This document shows, one piece after another, positions 13,297 to 23,689 of a stretch of 64,000 nt of DNA. Below the pieces are notes generated by a model. It made no database searches. It had not been told where the DNA came from and saw nothing but the letters and a program-made list of their open reading frames with translations. This stretch comes from Rhizophagus irregularis. Lineage: Eukaryota; Glomeromycota; Glomeromycetes; Glomerales; Glomeraceae. The translations under genes were made by a program, and so were the position numbers. The stretch lies in NCBI RefSeq assembly GCF_026210795.1, contig NC_089433.1:5419001-5483000 (forward strand), in the 5' to 3' direction. The first letter of the stretch is position 1; each line of letters opens with the position of its first letter.

Positions 13297-13416
13297 CACA
13301 GGTTGAAAAGTGAAAAATCAGGCATCAATCAGGCACCAATCGGTTACCAATCAGTCACCAATCAGCTACCTGATTGATGACCGATTGGTGCCTGATTTTT
13401 CACTTTTCGATCTGTA
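13297..13416. mobile_element. 120 bp foldback MITE with CAC ends and TTA target duplication
   Basis: The element starts CACAGGTTGAAAAGTGAAAA and ends TTTTCACTTTTCGATCTGTA, so almost the whole unit folds on itself. The interior repeats CCAATC(A/G)G(T/C) words in both orientations. TTA lies on both sides (13294-13296, 13417-13419), and unfilled copies of the host repeat lack the insertion. A partial relative is at 31556-31667. CAC ends with a 3 bp duplication suggest a CACTA-like or PIF/Harbinger-like origin. Confidence 0.75.
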
Positions 13417-14193
13417 TTAATTATAAAATAATTATAGTAAAATAATATTATTATAAAGAATTTTTTAATAATTTAAAATTAATATATAGTATTATTTAAT
13501 AGTTAAATATAGTATTAAAGAAAAATTTTTACTTTTTATTAGTAAAATAAAAATTTAAAAATTTTTTTTTTTTAAGCAGTTATCATATTATTATTTGGAT
13601 AAAAAATGAAAAAAAATGAAAAATTAAAGTATAAAAAAAATGATAACAAAATTTTAAAAAAAAATAAATAGTAAAGTAATTGTTAAACATTTTTATACTT
13701 ATATAAAAAAAAAATTATATATATTTTCATTGAAAATAAAAGTATAATTAATTTAATAAGAAATTTTTAAATTATAAAAATAAATATTTCTTAATAATTT
13801 AAAATTAATATAGCCAAACCTTTATATTATACTTCCCAGCGAAATTAATTTAATTACGTCATTATACCTGACGTAATAAGCCGTAATAATTACGGTTTTA
13901 AATTTTAAAATGCCGATATGCCGTAATTAAATTAACCTGTCAAATTAATTACGGCAGTAAAATTTAAATTATATTAAAATAGGAAATAGATCAACTAATA
14001 AACACATGATTTAACATGAGTATATTAAATGAACGTAGTATATAATCATGTGTTATATTTCTTAAATTTTTTTTAAAATATTTCTTTGTCTTAAAAAATG
14101 CCAAATTTAAAATATTTTCTAACGCGTGTACCAATTAAACATTCTGATATAAAATAATACATTTTTTTATATATATTTTATACACTAATTATA

Positions 14194-16667
14194 ATGTCTA
14201 CTCAAGAAACAAATGGTGGAAGTTCAAGTGGCGTATTATTAAACACAAATAAAGAAAAAGGAAAACCAGGAAGAAAAAGAGGACCTGTTTGGATTCATTT
14301 TAATGATATTGGCACTAAAAAAGAAGGTCATATTGGTTGTAAATGCATGTATTGTGGCTGGACTCAAAACCGAGGAGAACCAGCCCAAATGCAAGCACAT
14401 TTAGCTTTATCCTGTTCAAAAGTTCCTTCTACAATTAAAATAGAATATTTACTTCTTATTAAACAAAATGCTGAAGAGCGAGTTACTAACTCTACTTCAA
14501 CTGTCTCAAAAAAAAGATGTGTTAATTTATCTCAAACAAGAATAGATAAATTTTATGAATCTGACCAGATTGATAGTACCAAACAAGTATTATGCGATAA
14601 AGCTGTTGCAAAATTCTTTGTTTGTTGTGGTGTGGCATTTCATTTAGTTTCTCATCCTTTTTTTATTGATATGGTTAAAAGTTTATGTAATGGATATGAG
14701 CCATCGTGTTCTACTACTTTATCCAATACACTTATGAACAACGAACTTACTAAAATAACTGTTGATCAGCAACTTACGTTAGATAAAGAATCAGATTTAA
14801 CATTAGGTAAAAAAATAAATTTTATTTTTAGATTTTTTAATTATTTAATAAATTTTGAATTTTTTAGGATTTGATGGCTGGACGAGCCCACGAGGTCAAT
14901 CATTATACGTTTTTATACTTATTACATGTGAACGAAAGGAAATTATACATAGTTTAAAAAATCTATCATCAGAATCTCATACAGCAAAATTTTTAGCTGA
15001 AAAAATTAATGAAGTAATTACAAATATTGGGCCTGAAAAATTTTCTGCAGTTGTTTCTGATCATGCTGCTGCTTGTGCATCTGCTAAACGAATCATTGCT
15101 GATACACATAAACATATTATTCCAATTAGATGTATTGCGCATCACATTAATCTCATTACAACTGATATTTGTAAAACTTCATTTGCCAAAGAGGTTATTG
15201 CGAAGTGTACAAAGTTAGTAAAATTTTTTAAAACATCACATCAAGCTGGTAAAAAGCTTAAAATGAGTATAATTGATGATTCAGTTAAAGGTGGAAATCT
15301 CAAAACTTATGTCAAAACTAGATGGACAACAGCTTGGGATTGTACGAATTCTATTTTACGTCTTGAAAATCAGTTAAAAAATGTAAGTTTATTAATTATT
15401 AATTATAAAATGAATTAAAACGTGAAATTTATTTTATTTTATTTATTTATTAGTTATTAAATGAATGCCCAGAAATATTGAATAATGAAATTAAAAGTTT
15501 ATTGCGAAGTAGATCATTTTTTAATGATGTTGATGCCGTTAATACTTTATTAGGCCCAGTCAAATCAGCAGTAAAGGCTCTTGAATTCAAATCAACTATG
15601 CTTGCTGATTGTTTTGTTGAATTAATCAAGTTATCACAAAGGATTAATTTCCTTCCACCAATATCAGATCAAAATTTTAAATCTACCTGTATTGAATTAT
15701 TTAATAAAAGATGGAAACAATTCGATTTTGATCTTTATATTTTAAGTTATATGCTTCATCCATACTACCGAGGTAAATTGTGAATTTTTTTTTGAATTAT
15801 TTATTTTTACACTAATCTTAATTAAATTATTATATTTATACTTTAGGTAAAGGTTTACATCCAATGGTCTTTCGTGATGTTTGTCTTAATGCAATGAAAT
15901 TGCTAAAAAATATGGGTGGTGGTGAAAATTCTTGTAGCGAATTAGTTGCTCAAATTCGCGCATTTACACAATATGAAAAACCTTATGATTTAGAGTATGT
16001 ATTAGGAATAGATAATGTTTTTTTATGGTGGCGATTATGCAATCCAGTACGTCCTGAAGAACATTATATTCAACAACTTGCTATGAAGATTTTATCAATT
16101 ACTCCACATAATGTAGGATGTGAACGTGTTTTCTCCATAATTGGTTGGATGGCTAATAAAAGGAGAACACGGTAAGTTAATATTTAATATTTAATATTAC
16201 TATATTAAAAAAAGTATATTATGCCTTTAATTTAGTTTTAATGTATTTAATTTAGATTAAATATTGAAAAACTTGAATCAATGGCGAAATTACATACGTA
16301 CTATATAACAAATGCAAAGTCTGAGCTCAAATTTGCATATAACACACTTTCCGAAGATCAATTTCAAAATGAAATTCAAGAAACATTATCTGATCCTTCT
16401 TTTTTTGATGATGATGATGATAATAGTGATTATGATGATGAAGATGAGGATTATGATCAAAATGAGGATGAGGGTGATGATACTGAGGCAGCTAATAATA
16501 ATAATTTGGAAATTTCACGATGGGTTAATATTATGGATAAAGAATTGCAAGAACTACTTCAAACAGAAGTTAAAGTAGTAATTGATATTTCTCCTCCACC
16601 ACCACTGGTAGATCACGGTTCTCAAGAATTTAATATGGAAGAAGTGTTAGATAGAATTCTCACTTAA
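14194..16667 (+). CDS. hAT-family transposase, 727 aa, five exons
   Basis: Cut-and-paste transposase acting on the ends of the surrounding element. Exons threaded by GT-AG signals with frame kept throughout: 14194-14806, 14868-15382, 15454-15772, 15847-16171, 16256-16667 (introns 61-84 bp). Residues 45-80 form a BED zinc finger (CMYC at 51-54, then H69 and C74). The middle is a DUF659/RNase H-like core: D207 in LGFDGWTS and D269 in VVSDHAAA fit the first two catalytic acids, with RCIAHHINL and TRWTTAWDC nearby. The C-terminal hAT dimerisation region contains PHNVGCERVFS with E575, the expected third acid. A highly acidic tail (DDDDDNSDYDD region) follows. No stop or frameshift interrupts the model, so the protein is probably functional. 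Some acids assigned by family knowledge could be off by a few residues. Confidence 0.9.
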
Positions 16668-16959
16668 AAACATAAAAATACATTGATAAATAAATTTTAA
16701 TATTTGTTTGGTATAATTACCCATAAATTTTTATAATGCTTAATTACGTCCAATATAAAATTGACCCGTAAACTATTTAAAATTATTTATTTATTGAAAT
16801 TAATCGCTAAACGCTAACACATTTTATACATTTTATTAAAAAAGAAAAAAATTTTTTTACGTCGAAAATATGATTCCGATGATTGGGTTGATCAGATGAC
16901 AGATCACAGATCCATAAATTCGATCTCATCGATCATTTTTTTTTTATTTTAATCTTTTT

Positions 16960-17575
16960 CTTTAAAAAAAACAATTTTAAAACCGATTTGTTTTAAAAAA
17001 AAATGATATTTCGGTTTTCTTAAACCGATTTTTTTTTATTTTTAAAAATTTAAAATCATTTATTTATTTTTTATTTATTAATTATTTTTTTAAAAACAAT
17101 ATTTCGGTTTTTTAAACCGATTTCTTTTTATTTTTTTAATTTTTTTTTTTTAAAAAAAATAATATTTCGGTTTTCTTAAACCGATTTTTTTTCTTTTTTA
17201 AAATCATCATTTATTTATTTTTTATTTATTAATTATTTTTTTAAAAAACAATATTTCGGTTTTTTTAAACCGATTTTTTTTTATTTTTTTAATTTTTTTT
17301 TAAAAAAAACGATATTTCGGTTTTCTTAAACCAATTTTTTTTATTTTTTTTTATTTTTTTTCTTTAAAAAAATAGATATTTCGGACCAATTTAAAAAAAC
17401 TGATTTTTTTCTTTTTTAAAATTTAAAATTATTTATTTATTTTTTATTTATCAATTATTTTTAAAAAAAACAATATTTCGGTTTTCTTAAACCGATTTTT
17501 TTTCATTTTTTAAAATATATTTTTTAAAAAAAAACATTTCGGTTTCTTAACCGATTTTTTTTTCTTTTGCTTTTT
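16960..17575. repeat. Array of eight TCGGTTT..AAACCGA hairpins in the hAT tail
   Basis: Eight imperfect tandem units of about 60-90 bp each contain ATTTCGGTTTTCTTAAACCG or a variant, followed by a T-rich tract and an A-rich spacer. The core folds as a 7 bp stem with a 4-base loop (TCTT). Unit 6 is the most damaged. The order of A run, hairpin and long T tract resembles the 3' half of the hairpin introns further downstream and at 25.6-28.1 kb, but no exon-like segments are visible here. Confidence 0.7.
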
Positions 17576-17599
17576 AATTATTTTTTTTTATTACAATTA

Positions 17600-18045
17600 T
17601 TTACTCTGAAGTCAGAATTGTAACTTTTTTAAGATCAAGAATACGGATCTTGGGTAAGTTGCCTTTTTTTTAAAAAAAAATTACTTTTAGAAACGTTATT
17701 AACGTTTCTTTTGTCTTATTTTTTAGGACTTATACTTTTTCGGGTTGAAATTTCAACTTGAAAGGTATGAGGTTTTTTTAAAATTTGCTTTTTTTTTAGA
17801 AATTATTAACGTTTATTTTATTATATTTTGTAGGGAAACATTTTCGGCTTCCTGGATTCTTCTAAGACATGAGTATGTTCTGTGTGGGGTTATTTTTATA
17901 ATTTCTTTAAAGAATCATATTAACGTTTTTTCTTTTAATTTCTCTGTAGGTTTTGGCTTCCTAATTCCTTCAGGATACAGGTATATGTGTGGGTGGGTAT
18001 TCTTTTAATATTAACATTTCTTTTTTTATTTTTTATAGGGTTTTC
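17600..18045 (+). other. Mini-exon / mini-intron array inside the hAT element
   Basis: Short segments of 31-39 bp are separated by four intron-like spacers with GT...AG borders: 17654-17726, 17765-17833, 17873-17949 and 17981-18038. Exon-like segments 17834-17872 and 17950-17980 share a TTTTGGCTTCCT-type core, so they are repeats of each other. The first spacer carries a perfect 9 bp hairpin (AGAAACGTT, loop ATT, AACGTTTCT; 17689-17709) just before its pyrimidine tract. No long reading frame runs through the segments. It could be the 3' part of a captured gene or a separate cargo transcript; no function is assigned. Confidence 0.5.
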
Positions 18046-18525
18046 CATAAACTGCTTTTCCATTTGTAATTTTTGCGATCTAATCATTATTGTTACATAT
18101 ATTAATAATTACGTCATTTAATTTGCAGTCTGTCCTAACAAATAAATGAAAAATATCAATAGTGCTAAAACTAAAACTAAAAAAAAATAAAATAAAATAA
18201 TTAAGTATATTGTTTAAGAACTCTTTTTTATGTAATAAATAATAATTGAATTAATTGAATAATATAAACATATAATTTTTAAAAATCGGTTGTACAATTA
18301 GTTATACGTAATATAAATTATTTTAATAGCAATAAAGATAAATGGAATAATGGATCAATGGATCAAAGATTCAATTCTAATATAAAATCAATTCCGTCAG
18401 TACAAATTAATACGTCAGTACAAATTAATTACATCAGTACAAATAAATTACGTTACGTCAATATGCAATTCGGCATTGTGCCGTTATATTACGGCATTCA
18501 AAAATCAATTACGCTGGGAAGTATA

Positions 18526-18697
18526 CTTTATATAACAATATGTTGAGACATATATAAAATTTTTAGAAAATATTATTATATCAAAGTTATACCAATATTT
18601 ATATGTCCTCACATATAGTGGAAAAATAGAATTTTATTATATCAAATTTTTAATAGTATATCGATATATCAAATATCAGTATATTGAAATTAAACTA
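18526..18697. mobile_element. Right part of the MITE copy interrupted by the hAT element
   Basis: From 18534 the sequence resumes exactly where 13811-13827 stopped when aligned with the uninterrupted MITE at 11891-12074 (ATAACAATATGTTGAGACAT and onward). The outer ends of this copy have drifted (TAGCC instead of CAGCC, AAACTA instead of AGACTG), so it is the older or more mutated copy. Confidence 0.8.
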
Positions 18698-18744
18698 TAT
18701 ATAGTATTATTTAATAGTATTAAAGAAAATTTTTACTTTCTATT

Positions 18745-18985
18745 AGTAAAATAAAATTTTTTAAATTTTTTTTTGTTTTCATTAATTTTGGGAATTATAA
18801 AATACCATAGAACCAAAGAATTTAGGTAATTTATGACTTACAATGAAAGTTCTTTTCAAATGGCTATCGAGATGTTGATATTACCTGAATATCGTATATC
18901 AGAAGTGCGATTAGTCATTAATAGAAGTAAAAAAAAGGTGATGGTAAATTCCAGTTGTCATATTATCATTTGGATAAAAATCAAA
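18745..18985 (+). repeat. Repeat copy B of 10403-10657
   Basis: Near-identical to copy A, including TTGGGAATTATAAAATACCA and the ACTTACAATGAAAGTTC word, but one A fewer in the AAAAAAGG run shifts the frame. It is followed by the same ~330 bp repeat family up to about 19160. Confidence 0.75.
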
Positions 18986-19510
18986 AAAAAAACACAAGAA
19001 ATTAAAGTATAAAAATAAAAGTGATAACAAAATTTTTTAAAAAAACAATAATAAGCAATTATCAAATATTTTTATACTTATATAAAAAGAAATTATATAT
19101 ATTTTCATTAAAAACAAAAAGTATAGTTATTTAATAGAATAATTATAGCAAAATAATATTATTAGAATCTCTTAATATAAATATAATATTTTTCATTTTA
19201 GAAATTAACTAAGTATAACCGCAGGTGATATCACCTAACCAAAATCACATGATCAATATAATATGATATTATTTTTAATAGTTAATCAAAATTAGACTAT
19301 TTATACTAATTCCCACATTCCCTTCTTTTTTGCTCTTCTTTTCTTTTACTATATTATATATACAATGGAGTATAAAAACCCTAAATAAAAATAATCCTAT
19401 GGTTGAAAGTGATAAAGATGATTCTATATTAGATAAGTGACGAAGGTGAATATCATGATACTAAATTACTAATGTAGAAATTACACTATGTCCTGGTATG
19501 CAATTTCAGT

Positions 19511-20285
19511 TGTAGGAAGAATTAGAAACCCACCTTAATATTTACGCTCTTCAAGAAGGTTTTTCTTACAAAAAAAATAAGGCTTGAATATTACATGAGT
19601 CTAGTGGTACAGCCATCCCGATTTTTTGAGGAGATTAATAATATTTGCAAAAGAATTTTTTAACATTACATATACTTTCAACAGTTCAAAACCAAATGAA
19701 ACAAATCTTTTTTTTTGATGCTTCAAGAATATATAGAACAGGTATGGAGTAATTGATTATTTAATGACATGGTATTAAGATTAGGGTGTGGGATTAGGGT
19801 TAAGATTAGGGTGTGAGATTTAGTTAGGGTTAGGATTAGGGTGTGGAATTAGGGTTAGGGTGTGGATTAGGGTTAGGATTAGGACTTGGAATTAGGGTTA
19901 GGCTTAGCATGTTTATTGTTTCTAACTTTATTTATTTCTTTTTTTTTAATTTTTGATTGATGGTTCAACTTGCAAAGATGGATTCCGGGAATATGATTAT
20001 AAAATTAAACTAATTCTACTCAAAAATTTGATTGAAAATGTGCTATTAGATTCTATTGTAGAAATTTGGCAAATTAAGCCTGAATTATTACCAACACATT
20101 CACAGTTCATCATTTATTTATACCAGCGTGAACGTCCGCCAAAACTGTATCAAAGTGAAGGAGAACCACAAAAAATAATTAAAGAAAACAAAGAAAATCA
20201 AAGTGTTAATATAATGATAGCACTCTGAAAAAATTACAAAACTGTAGAGGTTTGTCATAATTTACGAAATTGCAAGGTTCTTAGC
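19511..20285 (+). pseudogene. Remnants of a FAR1/MULE transposase (N- and C-terminal pieces)
   Basis: At 19511-19584 the frame reads EELETHLNIYALQEGFSYKK after a stop, which resembles the start of a FAR1-type DNA-binding domain. At 19953-20228 an open frame ends in RERPPKLYQSEGEPQK and KENKENQSVN, like the basic RGRPPK tail of such transposases. After a one-base shift it continues CHNLRNCKVLSDKN and stops near 20297, resembling a zinc-knuckle end. The DDE core between these pieces is missing and replaced by telomere-like repeats. Family assignment is from recognition and is moderate. Confidence 0.5.
19779..19905 (+). repeat. Interstitial telomere-like (TTAGGG) repeats
   Basis: At least ten TTAGGG units appear in about 125 bp, many as GATTAGGG or TTAGGGTG variants, all in the same orientation. 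The array lies inside the MULE-like element rather than at a chromosome end. Confidence 0.85.
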
Positions 20286-20539
20286 GATAAAAATTGATGT
20301 TATATTATTTGTAGATAATTAATTTATTTTAGTAGATGTTATAAATAAATTTTATTGTATATGCCATATCAATAATAATTCAATCATGTGACCATACTGG
20401 AGGTGATATCACCTGCGGTTATAATTAGCAATTTTCTTAATTTTATTACTATATACTGATTTTATTATAAATTCTGCAATATTACATATATTTTTTCCGC
20501 CTAACCACATATAGTCTTTGAAGTATAAGAACGATCATC

Positions 20540-21652
20540 TCAATTAGCTTCAAAAGGATGTGAAGATATTGCGATCTTACCATCTTTCAAATGATTAAGA
20601 TCAGCCCTGAGGCTTATATAACAATGTATGCGCTTCACAACCCACTGTGGTGCTTTACCTATTTTTCTTTTGCAATCATCGCACAATTGAAATCCTTTGC
20701 ATGGATTTGTGCAATTGCAACATAGTATTTTGCATGGACTTGGATTCTCGCAATCTCCACGTAGTCTTTTACAATCATCACACAAATTCAGCTTATTCTC
20801 ATCACATTTTATGAGGATATTGCAATATATTAATTGTACTATAAACCATTGTATATGATCCATTATCCAGAGTAAACCTCCATCTTTACCCTTGCGAACC
20901 TTTTTAATAAAGTTAGCCGATTGAGTCAAAAAGACTAGCATGCATATGAAGACAATTTTTATGGCTAATGAATTTTTGGTCATGACCAAACCAATGAAAG
21001 AAAGGAACAAAAACGAGGTTGAAATATAATATGCATAGTAGAAATTTGATACTATAAAATAAAAAATGAAAATTGCGATGGTCATTAGGAATATTAAAAT
21101 TCGAATGAATATTGCTTGAAAGGATAGATGGAAATGTAAAAAATCGATATATAAAAAATAGCCTATCATTACTAAAACATGGATAAGTACTTGATAAATT
21201 AGGGGATAAAAGAAATCAAAAAATATGAAAAGATATCGTTTTACTCCCACCAAATTTTCAAACGAGTGTATATTAAGTAAAGAAACTTCCGGGTTACGTG
21301 ATTTGTTGACGGAATAGTGAAAAAAACGTGAAATAATTTTTATAATTATGCAAATAATCATATAGATGGTAAACCAACTAATCGCTCTTGGTGCATCTTC
21401 TGTAGCGAATTCATTGATGATAGATAATACCAATGGTAAAAGGTGAGAAGAAACGACAGTGTGGAAAAGATTGACCCAGTATCCATAATGAATATGGTCA
21501 TTTTCTTTGTCGGTAAATGCAATTATCGAAATAATAATTGGCAAAATTGTAAAGAATAAATTATCAATAAAAGCATCATCATTATTTTGTTCTTTGTCGC
21601 TTTGAGCAATTACAATGCTAGGGAAGAAAATTAAGATATAGGAAATATCCAT
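20540..21652 (-). CDS. Multi-pass membrane protein with cysteine-rich C-terminal region, unknown function
   Basis: Uninterrupted 370 aa frame read from 21652 down to 20540. The N-terminus (SYILIFFPSIVIAQ, residues 4-17) looks like a signal peptide or first membrane anchor. Hydrophobic segments follow at about 31-46, 64-80, 92-110, 140-167, 179-203, 207-224 and 229-245, giving seven or eight membrane spans. Residues 283-327 hold twelve cysteines in CDDC, CCNC and CDDCKRK patterns, which could bind zinc or form disulfides. The family is not recognised. The gene lies between transposon remnants yet keeps an open frame of better base balance, arguing that it is real. No intron is needed. Confidence 0.75.
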   Translation of the reverse strand: MDISYILIFFPSIVIAQSDKEQNNDDAFIDNLFFTILPIIISIIAFTDKENDHIHYGYWVNLFHTVVSSHLLPLVLSIINEFATEDAPRAISWFTIYMIICIIIKIISRFFHYSVNKSRNPEVSLLNIHSFENLVGVKRYLFIFFDFFYPLIYQVLIHVLVMIGYFLYIDFLHFHLSFQAIFIRILIFLMTIAIFIFYFIVSNFYYAYYISTSFLFLSFIGLVMTKNSLAIKIVFICMLVFLTQSANFIKKVRKGKDGGLLWIMDHIQWFIVQLIYCNILIKCDENKLNLCDDCKRLRGDCENPSPCKILCCNCTNPCKGFQLCDDCKRKIGKAPQWVVKRIHCYISLRADLNHLKDGKIAISSHPFEAN

Positions 21653-22270
21653 TTTTTTAAAGTTGAAAATAAAAGTAATTTTAAAAATCTTTTATATAAT
21701 TTGTATGTTCCACAATTGCTCCATCAAAAATCGTCTGATAAATTGTGGACAGTTAATTCCGAGCTCAGCTAATTCTGAACTCTGAAGTGATTGTAACATG
21801 AATTAGGTAACAATAACAAATAATAATCATTTATGCAAAATATTTATTCTTGATCCCGACAATAATGACGTGATCGGTTTTAAAAATAGGCTGACTCCGA
21901 TAACAAAACATTGAACTGTAAATACATATCTGATATGAAAAATGTTCATATCCGCCGATCTTTGGAATTGGCCAAAATTAATAAAAATATATTAGTTCGG
22001 TATAATAAAATTATTTGTTTTATCGAATATTTGAAATAACGACTTCGTTATATCGAGTTCTGACTGCACATTGCTATATTGTAAATTTTGATACACGATT
22101 TTCCTGCTATACCTTTATTTTTATTTCACAAGCGATATCACAATAATGAATAATACATTTGTTTTGTAATCTATTGTGCCCTGCCCACCCACTGTGTTCA
22201 CGCCCTGAAAAAATAGTAGCTAACATAACCGCCACTTAATAAAAAACAGACTAACTCTGCTTGACATTAA
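21653..22270. other. Intergenic region with an old transposon end
   Basis: No gene seen. The segment near 22040-22072 (ATATCGAGTTCTGACTGCA) resembles the right end of the pogo element at 36650-39129, so this is probably a degraded pogo-type terminus. The part next to 21652 should contain the promoter of the membrane-protein gene. Confidence 0.4.
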
Positions 22271-22964
22271 TTACATTCGTGTTTTGCGAAAGGAAGGAAG
22301 AATTGTAGGTGTTACAGGCCTAGAAACAGCAGGTTCTTCTATGGATGGTGTCACTGATCTTGATGGCACCTCCTTGTCAACTTTTGATGATTTCTTAGAT
22401 ATGCTACGAGGGGGAACTGATTGCTCAGTTTCAGAACTCAACCATTCAGGTGTAGAGATCGAAGATACTCTTGAAGACAACTTGGCCGTTGAAGGTGAAC
22501 CCTGACCTAATATTTTCATTCGAATGGAAGTTCTAGCAAATGAAAAAAAAATTGTGTTAATTTTGGGTACCACTCACTTATTTTCCCAGAAACAATTACC
22601 TGGTTCTGGCTTCGTTGAGAACTCCTCATATAACTTCTCCCCAACTTTCTCTTGTTCCCAGTTCTTTCTCTATATTTTTTTCATTGTCTAATAAAATAAT
22701 AAATAAATTAACCAGACAAGTCTTCGTAGGACGCAAGCAGTTGCAAGCAATCGGCCAGTACTACTTACGTAAAAAGCTTTCATGAGACTTAAGAATTTTT
22801 ATAACAATCTTCGCCAGTGAAGTAATTTATATTTTCTTGTTTGTTTATTTTCCAGCAATATTATCCCAAAAGAAATATTTCTTCTTACTCAGAGCATGAT
22901 ACTCAGCATTTCTTTGTTTTCATTCATCAATGAGAATGCAAAGCTGGGCGTCAGAGAACTCCAT
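22271..22964 (-). pseudogene. Decayed gene with Myb/SANT-like N-terminal region
   Basis: Reading the minus strand from 22964, MEFSDAQLCILIDE is followed by an in-frame TGA, then KQRNAEYHALSKKKYFFW and DNIAG. This resembles the start of SANT/Myb-like DNA-binding proteins expanded in this type of fungus. Further down, out of frame, GEKLYEEFSTKPEP and then a Ser/Pro-rich tail (STPEWLSSETEQS, RSVTPSIEEP) end at 22271. Frames change between the pieces and no splice set repairs them, so I call a pseudogene. The domain name rests on recognition of a few motifs. Confidence 0.45.
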
Positions 22965-23689
22965 AGTTGACTACATGGTGAGAAGCTTTTCTAGGAGCGC
23001 TTATTTTATGGAAAAAATATCGAGTGATGATCAATTATAACGGTGGCTTAGCTATTTTATTTAACTAGCCCCCCAAAAAAGCACTGGTCGGCCGGCATTA
23101 TGCGGAATTATGTACTGTCACGTGAGCAGTGCGTGGTGACAAATAATGCACCCCTTTTTTGTGTGCCAGGTTCATAGCTTAGCAAGCCACGCACCACAAA
23201 ACTTATTTTGGCCAGAATTAAAATGAATTAAAATTAAAGTATATAGTCCACGCGGTACCACAAAACTTATTTTGGCCAGAATTAAAGGGAATTAAAATTA
23301 AAGTGTATATATCGTATCAATAATGCAAAATTTTAAGAATATAATTAAACGAATTATTAAAAATACTAAACTTTTAAGAAATTAAATGAATAATAAGTAT
23401 CTTTTTTAATAAATTTAAAGTGTATATATATATAATAAATATGGACAAAGTAAAAATATTGCAAATTTATTTAATAAAGCACAAGTTAAAATTAAAAATA
23501 TAATTTAATTCAACTGATTTCTTAGAATATTTTTGCTTAAATTGTGTTCTTTTTTACCAGTTTTCTTTTTTTTCTGACTTGGAATTATTTATGAATCTAA
23601 ATTTTCTTTTCTGTCAGCTTGCTTATTAGTGCCACCTGATTTATTTTTTTACACCGCTTAACAGACTCTATCTGAACACGAATTATTGC

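Larger units (their letters stand above)
10320..13820. repeat. Local ~330 bp AT-rich repeat family with nested insertions
   Basis: A recurring block contains, in order, TTTAATAGT..AAATATAGTATTAAAG, AATTTTTACTTT.TATTAGTAAAA, AAGCAGTTATCATATTATT, a TGATAACAAAATT word, then ATTTTTATACTTATAT and AAAAGTATAATTAATTTAATAAG. Whole or partial copies lie at about 10320-11040, 11740-11890, 12876-13296, 13420-13810 and, beyond the hAT element, 18698-19160. The copies behave as the host DNA into which the MITEs described here inserted, so empty and filled versions can be compared inside this window. The origin of the family is unknown. Confidence 0.7.
13828..18525 (+). mobile_element. Complete hAT transposon with intact terminal repeats and 8 bp target duplication
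   Basis: The left end TATACTTCCCAGCG (13828-13841) is a perfect inverted copy of the right end CGCTGGGAAGTATA (18512-18525). The 8 bp direct repeat CTTTATAT flanks both ends (13820-13827, 18526-18533), as expected of hAT elements. The insertion interrupts a MITE whose intact sister copy at 11891-12074 has a single CTTTATAT at the matching place. Subterminal regions carry GCCGTAAT/ATTACGGC and CAGTACAAATTAAT words that may bind transposase. Inside lie the transposase gene (14194-16667), an array of AAACCGA hairpins (about 16960-17575) and a mini-exon array (17654-18045). Ends, duplication and open transposase together suggest a recent insertion. Confidence 0.93.
19216..20421. mobile_element. 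Internally deleted MULE-like element with 21 bp perfect terminal repeats
   Basis: The left end reads TAACCGCAGGTGATATCACC and the right end is its exact inverse (GGTGATATCACCTGCGGTTA); the inner half is itself palindromic. TA flanks both sides. A clear 9 bp duplication, expected for a MULE, is not visible. The interior holds a FAR1-like fragment, a telomere-like repeat block and a C-terminal transposase fragment, so the central catalytic part is gone and the element is non-autonomous. Confidence 0.65.

Noticed and set aside
13297-13416. Repeated CCAATCAG words considered as a CRISPR-like array.
   Set aside because: The unit is a 120 bp foldback element with inverted ends and a TTA duplication, and the genome is clearly eukaryotic.
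23064-23100. CACTGGTCGGCCGG near the MULE left end considered as another CACTG element terminus.
   Set aside because: No matching inverted end or target duplication was found nearby, so a boundary cannot be supported.
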